Shown here piece after piece: positions 21,981-33,253 of a stretch of DNA of 64,000 nt. Source of the stretch: Ooceraea biroi (Eukaryota; Arthropoda; Insecta; Hymenoptera; Formicidae); the NCBI RefSeq assembly GCF_003672135.1, contig NC_039518.1:8186136-8250135 (forward strand), in the 5' to 3' direction. Position 1 is the first letter of the stretch. Each line of letters starts with the position of its first letter. Made by a program: the position numbers and the translations under genes. Below the pieces are notes generated by a model. It had not been told where the DNA came from and did not search any database. It worked only from the letters and a program-made list of their open reading frames with translations.

Positions 21981-23267
21981 TTGGGTTGTTCGGAAAGTTA
22001 TTTCGTTTTTTCAAGGAAAAATGAAAGGCGGTTTTTTCATATTTAGAATAATTTTATTCAGTGATGTATTGGCCATTTTGTTCCACTACCTTTCGCCATC
22101 TTTCTGGCAACTTTAAGATTCCACGCTCATAGAAGCCCTTCTCCTTATTGACAAAAAATTGAAGCAAGTGATTTTTGACGCCTTCGTTTGAATCGAAGTT
22201 TACATTGTTCAAAGAATTTTGTAGAGACCGGAACAAATGGTAATCGGATGGTGCCAGATCAGGAGAGTATGGTGGGTGTGGTAGCACACCCCATCCAAGC
22301 TGTAGAAGCTTCTGGCGAGTGACCAAACTTGTGTGTGGTCTGGCATTGTCGTGATGGAATACGACATCTTTCCTATTCGCCAATTCTGGTCGCTTCTGCT
22401 TGACGGCAGCATCCAATTCATCCAGCTGACGACAATACACTTTCGAATCAATCGTCTGGTTGCTTGGTAGTAGCTCGAAAAATACGATTCCCTTCCAATC
22501 CCACCATACAGAAAGCATGATCTTCCTTTGATGAATATCTGCCTTGGATGTCGATTGAGCAGGTTCATCTTGCCTGGACCATGATCGTTTTCGCTTAACA
22601 TTGTTGTAAACAATCCATTTTTCATCTCCAGTTATGATTCGCTTCAAAAATGGTTCATTTTCTTCACGTTTCAACGATGAATCGCAGATGGTAATGGGTC
22701 GAATCAAGTCAGTTTCCTTTAAATTGTGTGGAACCCAAATATCGAGCTTTGAAACGAATTCAAGGCGTTTCAAATGATCGTAAACGGTCGAATTCGATAA
22801 ATTTAACTTTTCAGCAATTTCGCGCGTTGTTATGCGACGGTTTGCATCCACCAGAGCCTTTATTTTCTCGTCATCAGCTTTAATTGGCCGACCTGAACGT
22901 GGTGCATCTTTCGAATCGAAATTTCCAGTACGAAATTTCGAAGACCAATTCTGACACTGACGTTCACTCAATACATCTTCTCCGTACACGGCACACAATT
23001 TTCTTCTCGCTTGCACTGCATTTTTACCCTTTCGGTAGTAAAAAAGCAAAATATTACGAAAATGCTCACTTTGATTTTCCATGTTTGATGTGATGCCAAA
23101 AAACAATTACTTGACAGATCGCAACACAATAAGATACTAAATGACGTCTGAAATGTCAGTTGTCAAAATATAAAACGAATTTGCCGCTTAGAGTAAGGTT
23201 AAGTATCGAGAAACGCGACTAACGACATCGCTTTGTGAAAAACGAAATTACTTTCCGAACAACCCGA
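21981..23267 (-). mobile_element. Mariner B4, mellifera-like, potentially autonomous
   Basis: The TIR starts at 21981. The inverse end is AACAACCCGA at 23267, one substitution from CCCAA in the outermost bases. TA lies at 21979-21980 and 23268-23269. It is 1287 bp, the last copy of the tandem, with an intact transposase. Confidence 0.94.
22054..23082 (-). CDS. Mariner transposase (B4), intact 342 aa
   Basis: It has the same start (ATG at 23082), length and domain order as B2: helix-turn-helix region, WVPHNL linker, catalytic aspartates in TGDEKW, HHDNARPH and APSDYHLF with D34D spacing. It differs from B2 by a few substitutions, among them E for G before FVSKLD, T for I after NLKE, P for R before ITICD and D for G in NRKDVVFHHDN. 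None hits a catalytic residue, though NRKD and RPITICD change otherwise conserved positions. It could act on all B copies here. Confidence 0.92.
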   Translation of the reverse strand: MENQSEHFRNILLFYYRKGKNAVQARRKLCAVYGEDVLSERQCQNWSSKFRTGNFDSKDAPRSGRPIKADDEKIKALVDANRRITTREIAEKLNLSNSTVYDHLKRLEFVSKLDIWVPHNLKETDLIRPITICDSSLKREENEPFLKRIITGDEKWIVYNNVKRKRSWSRQDEPAQSTSKADIHQRKIMLSVWWDWKGIVFFELLPSNQTIDSKVYCRQLDELDAAVKQKRPELANRKDVVFHHDNARPHTSLVTRQKLLQLGWGVLPHPPYSPDLAPSDYHLFRSLQNSLNNVNFDSNEGVKNHLLQFFVNKEKGFYERGILKLPERWRKVVEQNGQYITE

Positions 23268-25132
23268 TAGATAACGCGACGCCATCGACGTAATGCCGGA
23301 AAATTCAACGACACGCGTTAACTCGCGCGAGGAGCTCAAATATAGAATTACAAGTTTACTGCACTCGCGCGAGATCACTTAATGAACCCAAAGTTCATCG
23401 CGGTAGGATTTTGTCGTTGCCCGCTGCGAAAGCTGAGGTTACAGAAAACAATTATTTTCGCCGGTTTTCGGTGGTTTTCGCCTCCTCTAACGAAGGGACG
23501 ACGCAAATCCGATTAAAATCGACAGACGCCAATTAACACGCAGAACACTCGCAGGGCACTCGACAAAATCGATCTCTCCGGCGTAGCGGGGTTAAGGTGC
23601 GAAGTGCTCGTAAACAGGCGCCGAACGGGGAAACGGTCATCAAATATTTATGAATTCGCGCCGGCTAACAGCACCGGGTCATGCAATCGCGCAGATAACG
23701 CTGGAAACGTTCGAGGGAGGCGGCCGGTATCGATTTAAGTGGCCGGGACTCTCCCGAGGGACCCTCCGTATCCGCGCAGTGGATCCGAAAACGGGCGGCC
23801 TCGACGCGGAGGAGCCCTTCGTTGATTCCCTCCACCCTGTCCCGAGGCTCGACGAGGCGGGCGATTTTTACGACGCCGATACCGGCGGAACGACACGTGG
23901 ACGAGAGTGGGCCTTCGTGCTGTTTAAATATTTGCTGAGCGGCTTTTAATTCCGAGATAGCGTTGTATATTTAAATCTTTATCGGGCCGATTTTTAAGCC
24001 GCGTGCTGAAATATTTCGCGTCGCGAACACGTCCGGGAGGGTAAGAGTGCACGCTGGTGACGCGCCATCAGCAGAACGCTTCGTTAAAAGTGGAATAAAA
24101 TTGGCATGGTTCCTGCGCTCTGTGCTTTCGAGTCCTGTTATTCTTTCTCTCCGACTCTCTTTTGATAACGTACGATTCTCTCGGTGGCCTAAATACCCGC
24201 AAGTCTCCGTGATAAAAATTGATCATAAATACCAGATCCGCGATGTTAATGACCGTCCCCATGGCATGGCAAAATACATTCATCAGAATTAGCGGGCGAA
24301 AAAAACTACTTTAACCGATGCCCGCGCCTTTTCGGCGCTGTCGGTCGTTAAAAAGATAATAACGTGCTAAACGGTACGTGATGACGTTGATGCGAGCCGC
24401 GAGTATAACCGTGCAACGCGTCGAATATGCCGCGGTATTAACGAGTGCAAAAAGCAAACGCGAATTTATTGCAGCTTTACCGTTGTACCGTTAAAATCCC
24501 CTCGTACGCACACGTGGCTGCGGTGAACGTTCGAAAAAAAAGAAGGATGATTCGCGGGGATCCTTATCTTGACATTATGCGGACCGCAGAATTATTATAT
24601 CGCACACCAATGAAACGTATTAATTCCCTTACTGCTTCCGCGAAAGGAATGCAGAAATTTATCTTCGAGTTAGCGATGACAGCGTTTCGTGGACGTGAAC
24701 GAGTATAGCAAAACGGCAAGCTTTACGTTCGCGAGAATTCGGCAACAAAGATAAACGACATTACGAAATGTTATAAATTGTCTTACGTCATCGGCATTAA
24801 ATTAAACGCATCCACCGCCACGACAGTCGCCGTTGATAAATATGCAATAAATATGTTGAGATGCGCGGGTGATATTACAACGTGCAATTATTTACACTTG
24901 CAGGATAACGATGGTTTAACAATCAAACAGAAGTATAATAGACATTTCTTTTCATTAAAAGTATAGAAATTATTACATTAACATATAAATATATTGCGCT
25001 GAATCCGGACGATACAGTCGACGTGAATGGAGTCAGTTGTGACAGTGTAAGTTTATTCCCCCAACGTCGACGTGATCCGGCTCGTCAGAAGTATTTATAA
25101 TAATACAAATACTGTAAATATTTTATTATATA
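23268..25132. other. Single-copy DNA, no gene recognised
   Basis: CpG-rich to about 24.0 kb and mixed after that. An open frame at 23650-23949 (99 codons) has no domain I recognise and probably reflects base composition. No transposon end was seen. Confidence 0.4.
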
Positions 25133-25994
25133 CAGGGTGGCCCATTTTAATTTATACAGTCGATTTTTTAAAAAACTAAAAGAGATACGAAAAAATGTTT
25201 CAGACAGACACGTCACGATTTCGAGGGGGACATAAGACGATACCATTGGTTTGACCTTGAATAGTCGTTTGAAGGTCACGCGAAGATCACCTTCAATTTC
25301 TTAAATTGAAACCCCAACTTTTTATTGCAGATTCTTATTCTCCATCGAAAAGTAAGTAACTTTTGTCTGAAACATTTTTCCGAAAAATGTCATCTTATGT
25401 CCTTAAAATGATCTTCAAGATGAGTTTTGAGGACATTTTAAGGACATAAGATGACATTTTTCGGAAAAATGTTTCAGACAAAAGTTGCATGTTTTCTCGC
25501 GTAGAATCCGAATCCGTAATAAAAAATACCATGTCTCATTAAAAAAAAATTTCAGACCGGAAGTTAGAATTCTGAAATTTGTTTTTAATGAGACATGGTA
25601 TTTTTTATTACGGATTCGGATTCTACGCGAGAAAACATGCCACTTTTGTCTGAAACATTTTTCCAAAAAATGTCATCTTATGTCCTTAAAATGATCTTCA
25701 AGATGAGTTTTGAGGACATTTTAAGGACATAAGATGACATTTTTCGGAAAAATGTTTCAGACAGAAGTTACTTACTTTTCGATGGAGAATAAGAATCTGC
25801 AATAAAAAGTTGGGGTTTCAATTAAAGAAATTGAAGGTGATCTTCGCGTGACCTTCAAACGACTATTCAAGGTCAAACCAATGGTATCGTCTTATGTCCC
25901 CCTCGAAATCGTGACGTGTCTGTCTGAAACATTTTTTCGTATCTCTTTTAGTTTTTTAAAAAATCGACTGTATAAATTAAAATGGGCCACCCTG
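25133..25994. mobile_element. CAGGGTGG foldback MITE, copy b, nested palindromes
   Basis: Ends are CAGGGTGGCCCATTTTAA and its inverse, with TATA on both sides (TA duplication likely). The outer arms match copy a. Two copies of a ~75-bp palindrome (about 25388-25460 and 25668-25742) and a central palindrome (about 25486-25648) replace the simple loop of copy a. The whole 862 bp folds on itself. There is no coding capacity. Confidence 0.87.
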
Positions 25995-26529
25995 TATATA
26001 TTTATTTGGTAAATGTTCGTGTGGTTATATTTTTTCTATATACTATTAATGTCATTGAAATTTTTGAAATTATTGAAAGTTATCATTGATTTTTGAAACT
26101 GTTGTATGAATTGTTAAATTATTGAATTGTTGCACTATAAACCTTGTACTGCTCATATTTCGACAAACGGGAGGTTCTCTCAATTCTGGTCACCGAATTG
26201 TGGACGAAGGAGACGCAGTGAGAAGGCGACCGATGTGGACGGGAGCGAAGAGAGAACAGCGAGGTGTGTTTCCACCCATAGAACAGACGAGGATGGACGA
26301 TGACCAGGGCCGTATGCCCAATTATATCGACTGTCAGCATCAAATATCGATTGACATCGATCCATCGATGGCAAGGAACGCATGCGCAAATGACCGACGG
26401 CACCGTACCCGGTCTATGCTCGAAGGAGCAGGATCACCGTGTGGCACTCTTGTGATGGCTGTGCTTGTCTAAAGTTAGCAGGATCCAGGAGTCAACTCCC
26501 GAGAAGCCGGATCGCCGTTTGATAAAATA

Positions 26530-27816
26530 TTAGGTTGGCAAATAAGTTCGTTCGGTTTTTGCTTCGGTGCAACTTCTTTCCAATTCACTCTTGTTTTTCT
26601 CGACACTATCGCGCAACTTCAGAGTGCATTTGAAAGTACATGTTTCACATAACCTTTCTGTAAATTTAGGTTTGACTAACATCAATATTGTGTGTGCTGC
26701 GTAGCTGTAAAAATGGAAGGAAATAACGTGCATTATCGTCATATTTTGCTCTATTATTTCAAGAAGAGCAAACGAGCTGCAAAGGCTCATAAAAAGATAT
26801 GCCGTGTTTATGGAGATGATGCCTTAACAGAACGCGTATGTCAAAAGTGGTTCGCCAAATTCCGTTCTGGAGATTTTGACGTCAATGATGCGCCTCGCTC
26901 CGGTCGCCCGATCAAGATTGATTCAAGTAATGTCAAAGCTATCATCGATAAAAATCCATCCCAATCGGTGCGAGAGATTGCTACAGCACTTAATATATCT
27001 CATATAAAGCGTAGAAAACAATTTGCGCCAACTGGAATACGTTTCTCGGCTCAATGTGTGGGTGCCGCATGAATTAACCGAGGCCAACTTGGCCACTCGC
27101 ATATCCATCTGCGATTTGCTGCGGAAACGTCAAGAAAACGATCCATTTTTGAAGCGGTTAGTGACAGGAGATGAAAAATGGGTCGTCTATGAGAATGTAA
27201 CGCGGAAAAGATCATGGGGACACAGCAGCGAGCCACCACAAACAACCTGGAAGGCAGGATTGCATCCGAAGAAGATCATGCTCTCCGTATGGTGGGATTT
27301 CAAAGGTGTCATTTACTACGAGCTGTTACCGTCAAGCAAAACGATTGATTCAACCACATACTGCTCGCAGTTAACAAAATTGGACCAAGCACTCCGCAAA
27401 AAACGTCCAGAATTGATAATCGAAAAGGTGTTGTCTTCCACCACGATAACGCCAGACCTCACACATCATTGACAACTCGGAACAAATTACTCAGTCTTGG
27501 CTGGGATGTTTTGCCTCATCCTGCGTATTCACCGGACCTGGCCCCTTCCGATTATCATTTATTCCGGTCGTTGCAGAACTCTTTGAACGGAAAATTCTTC
27601 AAGGATGAAGAGAACGTCAAAAGACACCTGGATTGGTTTTTCGCCGATAAGCCTCAGATGTTTTACGAACGCGGCATAATGAAGTTGGTAGAAAGATGGC
27701 AAGAAGTCATCAATAACAATGGTCAATATATAATTGATTAAAATTTATTTTGTGTATAAAAAAAATTGTATTTTATTCCACCTTAAAAAACCGAACCAAC
27801 TTATTTGCCAACCCAA
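26530..27816 (+). mobile_element. Mariner C1, mellifera-like, complete ends
   Basis: TIR TTAGGTTGGCAAATAAGTTC starts at 26530 and the inverse ends TTGCCAACCCAA at 27816. TA lies at 26528-26529 and 27817-27818. It is 1287 bp long. Sister copy C2 is at 41489-42775. Confidence 0.93.
26713..27741 (+). pseudogene. Mariner C1 transposase, two frameshifts
   Basis: The ATG at 26713 (MEGNNVHYRHILLYYF) opens a helix-turn-helix region with CQKWFAKFRSGDFDVNDAPR. The frame is lost near 27000-27020, where NISH is followed by a shortened segment before LEYVSRLNVWVPHEL in another frame. C2 has the identical lesion. A second 1-bp deletion (GATAATCG for GATAAATCG, ~27417) shifts the frame just before the HHDNARPHTS motif. 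TGDEKW, the codons for HHDN and APSDYHLF are all still present in the DNA. No functional protein is possible without repair. Confidence 0.9.
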
Positions 27817-30099
27817 TACTATCATCCGTAGACGGTTACAGTTGAGACTGCAAAATAATATACCTACTAGAGGCTGACAGTAAGAGACCTCCCGTCGTGA
27901 ATTGCGAGTACTCTAAACTTGTACAATTCTGCCTAAAGCAAATTAATATTATATAGTATTGGAAGTTTCATCTAACGTTTTTATTTATTTCTCAATCATA
28001 TCTTGTCGATCGTCTATATTATGTAGAGTATAGTATTGTTCCGATAGTCAATATTATATAAAAAGGGTTCTCCCAATTATCCACCCCCTGAGACCTTATT
28101 AATTTTACTGGTTTTATAAAAATCAGTTGGCGCCCAGTACATGCATCGTCTTAGTATATTTTAATAAATTAGCGACCTGACAGCCGCGGACCCGGCCGCG
28201 TGAGGTGAAGCCGAGTAACAAAATATACCGGTCGCACAGTTAAATTGCGCGTGGCGGTGAATGTGTTAATCAAATCCGAGCGAAACAGACATCCGCAATA
28301 GTTTCCCTCTCGACGCTTCGTTAAGCTCCGCTGTTGACGAAGCGTTTTCCAGATAACTGTTAACGTTTCACCAGTGTGACGCTAATAGCAGACGCCGGTC
28401 ACATCCTCCCGCTATCTACATGTGTCATCTTGACTTCGCACACACATCCCACATTTATATGCGCATCATTAGGCTTAGTACGACCTGCCACTTGTGGCTT
28501 TCGTCGTCCCCACAACGCGTTTCCGCTTCCGGCCGACACGTGCATCAACCGATCGACCGTCACCACCTGAACCCGCTCGAACACTTGCCGGAACATCTGT
28601 AACCCCACTCCGTGTGAATCGATGTGCCAGAAAGGGAAGTATCTCCCGGCTATTTTACCAGCCGGATCGTCGGTGGAACGGCGCGACGACGCGGCGTCTC
28701 GACGCCAGAAAAGGAAGCCTGAAGGAGCGAGATCTCGTTATGTCGGAGGGCTAATTCGAAACGATGTATTTGTATTAGTAGTCCTGCCGTTAGTCAGCTT
28801 ATTTGCTCGCCGGCCTCGCCGGCGGAACAGCCGCAGATTAAACAAAAAGAGGCTGACAGAAAGGCCAGGCGATCTTTCTTCTCTCTCTCTCTCGTAGCAA
28901 AATCGAAACTAAACAAGGTCTCCCGCGAGCGAGCAGATAACGAAGGAAAACTTCGCATCCTCCTATGGGGGATGCAGGGAGCGTTCGGTGGGACGGGAGG
29001 AACGGATTCGATTCTTTCCTACTCGTTACAATGGCGACTCGCTATAATTCCCCGCGCGAGGATGGATGAGTAATGATCTGCCAGTGATACAAATCGTTGC
29101 GATTCACCTGCAGCCGATCGCCGATTCGGTTCTGGTTCCCAATTAAAAGAACACAGGTACGGATCAGCGGGTGGACCGTCCTTCGACGGCGTCTCTCCCC
29201 GTGGGAGACCAGAGCCCCCGGCCCGTCTCCCGACGTGGCCGATCGATGCGATTTTTTCGATCTCGCATTATTAGTCACGAGATGCGATAGCGGAAAAAGG
29301 AAGGAAAGGACCAAAAAAAACGGGATCGCGTCGACTCCGCGTCAGATCCGCGCGCGCGCGCGCACGCGATGGCGGGAGTAATTAAGCGGACATACATCGA
29401 CGTGTATGTCGTAATTAGCGAGCGAACGGTCGCTTAAACAGCAGCGACCGTAGTTAATTTGTAGCCATTTGCCGGTCGCGCGCTCATTTGCGGCTAATAA
29501 TGTCACTCGGCGGAAGATTAAACGACGCGATGCGGCACGTCGTGCGCGACGTGTCGCGCTGGCTTAAAACGCGATGTTAATTAGCGTGCACCGAATTCCC
29601 GATTAATCGCGATACTGCGATCGCATGAGTAATATAGGTGCAATATCATTTGCCTCGCGAATATAAATGAGAAAGTCTCATCGACACGCACCCGATCGAT
29701 GAGTACGATAATGAGGATGCGCGAGTGCAGCTTTTTATTTCATCGTGAAACTCCGCGTACGTGGCCTCTATTAAACTTCTGCTATTCGTATGCCGATAGT
29801 AGGACACAATTAAGCATATCAGAACGTGTTGACGCAATCCGGATAGTCGAAGGTAGGCGTGAAGAAAATTGGCTAGTTGATTTGATTGCACACTTTACTA
29901 AAATTAAGAAAAGAAACAAGTAATTCCGTAGTAAATTAATCGAGGCAGCAGGCTGGACAAATATCATGTGATGTGTCGTGTACGGGCGAAATTTTCGTGC
30001 TCCGGCCCCTTGAATGACGCTGAGGGAGGTCGCTCTTCGAAGATCTTGTTCGTTCAACGCCTGTAAAGAAACTGTTGGGATAATTCCTGAAAGAAGTGG
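27817..30099. other. LTR-like end, then CpG-rich single-copy DNA
   Basis: To about 28150 this belongs to the LTR candidate described separately. Beyond that there is no recognised gene. An inverted repeat GCCGGCCTCGCCGGC lies at about 28809-28825 and a CG dinucleotide run near 29350-29367. Open frames at 28376-28897 and 29097-29381 look compositional. Confidence 0.4.
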
Positions 30100-30103
30100 T
30101 TAA

Positions 30104-30500
30104 GGGGGAAACCTGCTTTAGAACTTTGAAAATAAGGTATAATTTTACGAATTTTTTTAGAGAAACTATACAGCGGGATCATTATAAAACTTTGATGCAT
30201 TTATTAGTACATGTTTAAAGATAAAAAAATTATTTTTTGATTTGAATATATCGCCTGTAGAGGTCGTCCTGGAGGCATTGTAAATTGGTGAGCATTCTCC
30301 CGCCTCCAAATTTCATCCAAACTGAAAAATTGAAATATTTTCTTGTTATTTATGAACTCCCATCGTCGATGAACCTTTAATATTCATAAAAACATTAAGT
30401 TAAACAATTATTTTTGCATGAAAAGTTCAACAACTTTGCCTAAAAATCGTACTTTTGTGTTCTAAGCTCCACCATTTTGGCACTTTTCAACTTTTTTCTT
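30104..30500. mobile_element. Half copy of the TTAA-flanked foldback element
   Basis: It begins after TTAA (30100-30103) with GGGGGAAACCTGCTTTAG and matches the left arm of the full copy at 30554. It ends after CTTTTTTCTTC at about 30500 without a right arm; ~50 bp of other sequence then leads to the TTAA at 30550. Confidence 0.75.
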
Positions 30501-30553
30501 CGCGTGCATTACGAGTATCATCATTACATTCGCCGTTCGCAGCGCAGCGTTAA

Positions 30554-31322
30554 GGGGGGAGCCTGCTTTAGAACGCTGAAAATAAGGTATAATTTTACGA
30601 ATTTTTTGGAGAAACTATACAGCGGATCATTATAAAACTTTGATGCATTTATTAGTACATGTTTAAAGATAAAAAAAATTATTTTTTGATTTGAATATAT
30701 CGCCTGTAGAGGTCGTCCTGGAGAAATCTTAGTGCAGCCGGCATTGTAAATTGGTGAGCATTCTCCCGCCTCCAAATTTCATCCAAACTGAAAAATTGAA
30801 ATATTTTCTCGTTATTTATGAATTCCCATCGTCGATGAACCTTTAATATTCATAAAAACATTGAGTTAAACAATTACTTTTGCATGAAAAAGTAATTGAA
30901 AAATAAAAACATTAAGTTAAACAATTACTTTTGCATGAAAAAGTTCAACAACTTTGCCTAAAAATCGTACTTTTGTGTTCTAAGCTCCACCATTTTGGCA
31001 CTTTTCAACTTTTTTCTTCTCTCTTTGGTTCATCGACGATGGGAATTCACAAATAACGAGAACATATTTCAATTTTTCAGTTTAGACGAAATTTGGAGGC
31101 AGGAGAATGCTCACCAATTTGCAATGCCGGCGACGCGGCTGCACTAAGATTTCTCCAGGACGACCTCTACAAGCGATATATTCAAATTAAAAAATAATTT
31201 TTTTATCTTTAAACATGTACTAATAAATGCATCAAAGTTTTATAATGATCCGCTGTATAGTTTCTCCAAAAACAATTCGTAAAATATACCTTATTTTCAG
31301 CGTTCTAAAGCAGGCTCCCCCC
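30554..31322. mobile_element. TTAA-flanked foldback element (piggyBac- or Kolobok-like target)
   Basis: The left end is GGGGGGAGCCTGCTTTAG and the right end its inverse, CTAAAGCAGGCTCCCCCC. TTAA lies on both sides (30550-30553 and 31323-31326), the duplication used by piggyBac and Kolobok superfamilies. The arms are ~300 bp. The left arm holds a ~40-bp direct duplication (AACATTAAGTTAAACAATTA-type, about 30860-30945). There is no transposase, so the superfamily is undecided. Confidence 0.8.
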
Positions 31323-31559
31323 TTAAGAGAACGCTCGAAGAACGTTACCACCTCAGTTATTAGAGGCACCGTAAAGCGGCTGACTAAGAAATCAGCGAGT
31401 GAGCTGCTCCAGAGAGCACACGTCCATGTAATGGATGAAGCTGCAAGAGTCCACAAGAACTCTGTCACCCGAAGGCAACCTCTGTTAGTAACGAGTCGGC
31501 TTTGATTCTTTCACCTAAAATAGTGAGGTTAAAATAGTCGGCTAAGACTACAACACCCG

Positions 31560-32227
31560 AGATAAGACTGAGTGGAACTACTCTTATCAAGGTTGATTCC
31601 ATCCGTGATCTGGGTGTGACGTTTTGTAGCGACTTATCCTTTAAAAAACATATAGAAACCATTACGAACAATGCGCTTGGAAGGTTGGGCTTTGTCAACC
31701 GGGCCTGTAAGTTTTTCAGTAATGTTGGTACCTTGAGGCTTCTGTATTGTTCCCTCGTGAGACCTCTGCTCGAATACGCATCTATAGTTTGGGCTCCCTA
31801 TCTGGTATATCAGTGCGACATGATTGAGCGTATCCAGCACCGCTTTCTCCGCCGGGTCAGTTTTAGGTTGCTTAGACCGATGAACTTTTTTGACCACGAT
31901 TATGATTATTTGCATCGCGAATTGGGCTTGTTATCTTTGAGGGACAGGAGAACTCAGGCGGATCTGGTGTTTGTGCGGAACATAATTAGCGGTCGCATTG
32001 ATTGCCCAGATTTGCTGGAATGCATCGGTCTGCATGTCCCTGGTAGGACCGTAAGGCGGGCTGAATTGTTTCATGTTGAGTCTCTTCGTTCATCGTGTGG
32101 TTACCATAAGCCATTAAATCGTCTCCGTATTGCTACGAATACATTTTCCCCATATATTGACTTTTTTTATGCTTCTCCTAATGCGATTAGAGCTGCTTTT
32201 CCCCGTATTAAGATTCAAGGTGGGTGA
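31560..32227 (+). pseudogene. LINE reverse-transcriptase C-terminal fragment
   Basis: The open frame, entered from about 31565 (IRLSGTTLIKVDSIRDLGV) and running to TGA at 32227, encodes ~220 residues. It has the hallmarks of the C-terminal end of a non-LTR retrotransposon polymerase: DLGVTFCSDLSFKKHIETI, then LYCSLVRPLLEYASIVWAP, then IQHRFLRRV and LGLLSLRDRR. These segments are typical of Jockey/CR1-group elements in insects. The catalytic palm (YADD box) and the endonuclease are absent, so this is a 5'-truncated copy, as usual for LINEs. The downstream ~250 bp, ending in AT-rich AATAAATATATA, may be its 3' UTR. Confidence 0.75.
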
Positions 32228-32482
32228 TAACAATGGTTGTATTTTTGTATTGACCACTATTGTGGGACTGAATATACTGGACTATCCTTGCAGTGAATTT
32301 ACTAATTAATGGAATGTCACTGCCCATTGATTTGTACTGCAATCAAACAACATCATGTTTTTTCGTTTTCGTTGTATCACGTGTCCGTTGGATTCTATGT
32401 ACTCTTCATCTTCGTCTTTTTTTTCATTTTCTCTTGTAATCTATTGTATACTAGAGGGTTTTTCCCGTTTAATAAATATATA

Positions 32483-33253
32483 CAGGGTGGGGCAGTTAAG
32501 GTGTTACAGACTTATATCTCGGAAACGAAGCATTTTAGAGAAAAATGTTTCAGACAAAAGTTGCAGGGTTGGAAGGGGGCCACTCAGTGGAGGTAACAGA
32601 GTGGTCATTCGTGGTCATTTTCAAGGTCATTTAAAGGTCAAGTCCAATTTTTTAAACAGAAACCCATACTTTTTATTGCAGATTCTGATTCTCCGTCGAA
32701 AAGTAAGTAACTTTTGTTGGAAACATTTTTTTTTTAAATGCCCTCCTCATCCCGAAAACACAGGTTCAACCTTTGGTGGACCAATGATAATAACTCGCTT
32801 TATAACGGACACTGAAGTTTTTTTTTTAGTATTTTACTGTTTACCGTCAGTTTACCTCCACGTGGTGCACACTGGGTAACGCTAATGCTGACGGTAAACA
32901 GTAAAATACTAAAAAAAAAACTTCAGTGTCCGTTATAAAGCGAGTTATTATCATTGGTCCACCAAAGGTTGAACCTGTGTTTTCGGGACGGGGAGGGCAT
33001 TTAAAAAAAATGTTTCCAACAAAAGTTACTTACTTTTCGACGGAGAATCAGAATCTGCAATAAAAAGTATGGGTTTCTGTTTAAAAAATTGGACTTGACC
33101 TTTAAACGACCTTGAAAATGACCACGAATGACCACTCTGTTACCTCCACTGAGTGGCCCCCTTCCAACCCTGCAACTTTTGTCTGAAACATTTTTCTCTA
33201 AAATGCTTCGTTTCCGAGATATAAGTCTGTAACACCTTAACTGCCCCACCCTG
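32483..33253. mobile_element. CAGGGTGGGGCAG foldback MITE, copy c
   Basis: Ends are CAGGGTGGGGCAGTTAAGG and its inverse, flanked by TATATA on both sides. The arms (~365 bp each) fold around a ~38-bp loop near 32850-32888. Internal blocks (TTTCAGACAAAAGTTGC, AAAAGTAAGTAACTTTTG) are shared with copies a and b, so this is a related subfamily. There is no coding capacity. Confidence 0.87.

Larger units (their letters stand above)
26100..28130 (+). mobile_element. Possible LTR remnant split by mariner C1
   Basis: Around mariner C1 lies ~0.74 kb of sequence with LTR-like features: TATATAAAAAGGG near 28056 and an end in AAAATCA at about 28128. The next bases, GTTGGCGCCCAGTAC, start with a TGGCGCCC motif typical of a lysine-tRNA primer-binding site. 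The left limit (TGTTGTATG at 26100) is a guess. No second LTR and no gag, pol or env frame was seen in the window. Confidence 0.3.

Noticed and set aside
26122..26472. 116-codon frame in the LTR candidate
   Set aside because: It overlaps minus-strand frames of similar length, shows no gag-like zinc knuckle or other domain, and is most likely non-coding LTR sequence.
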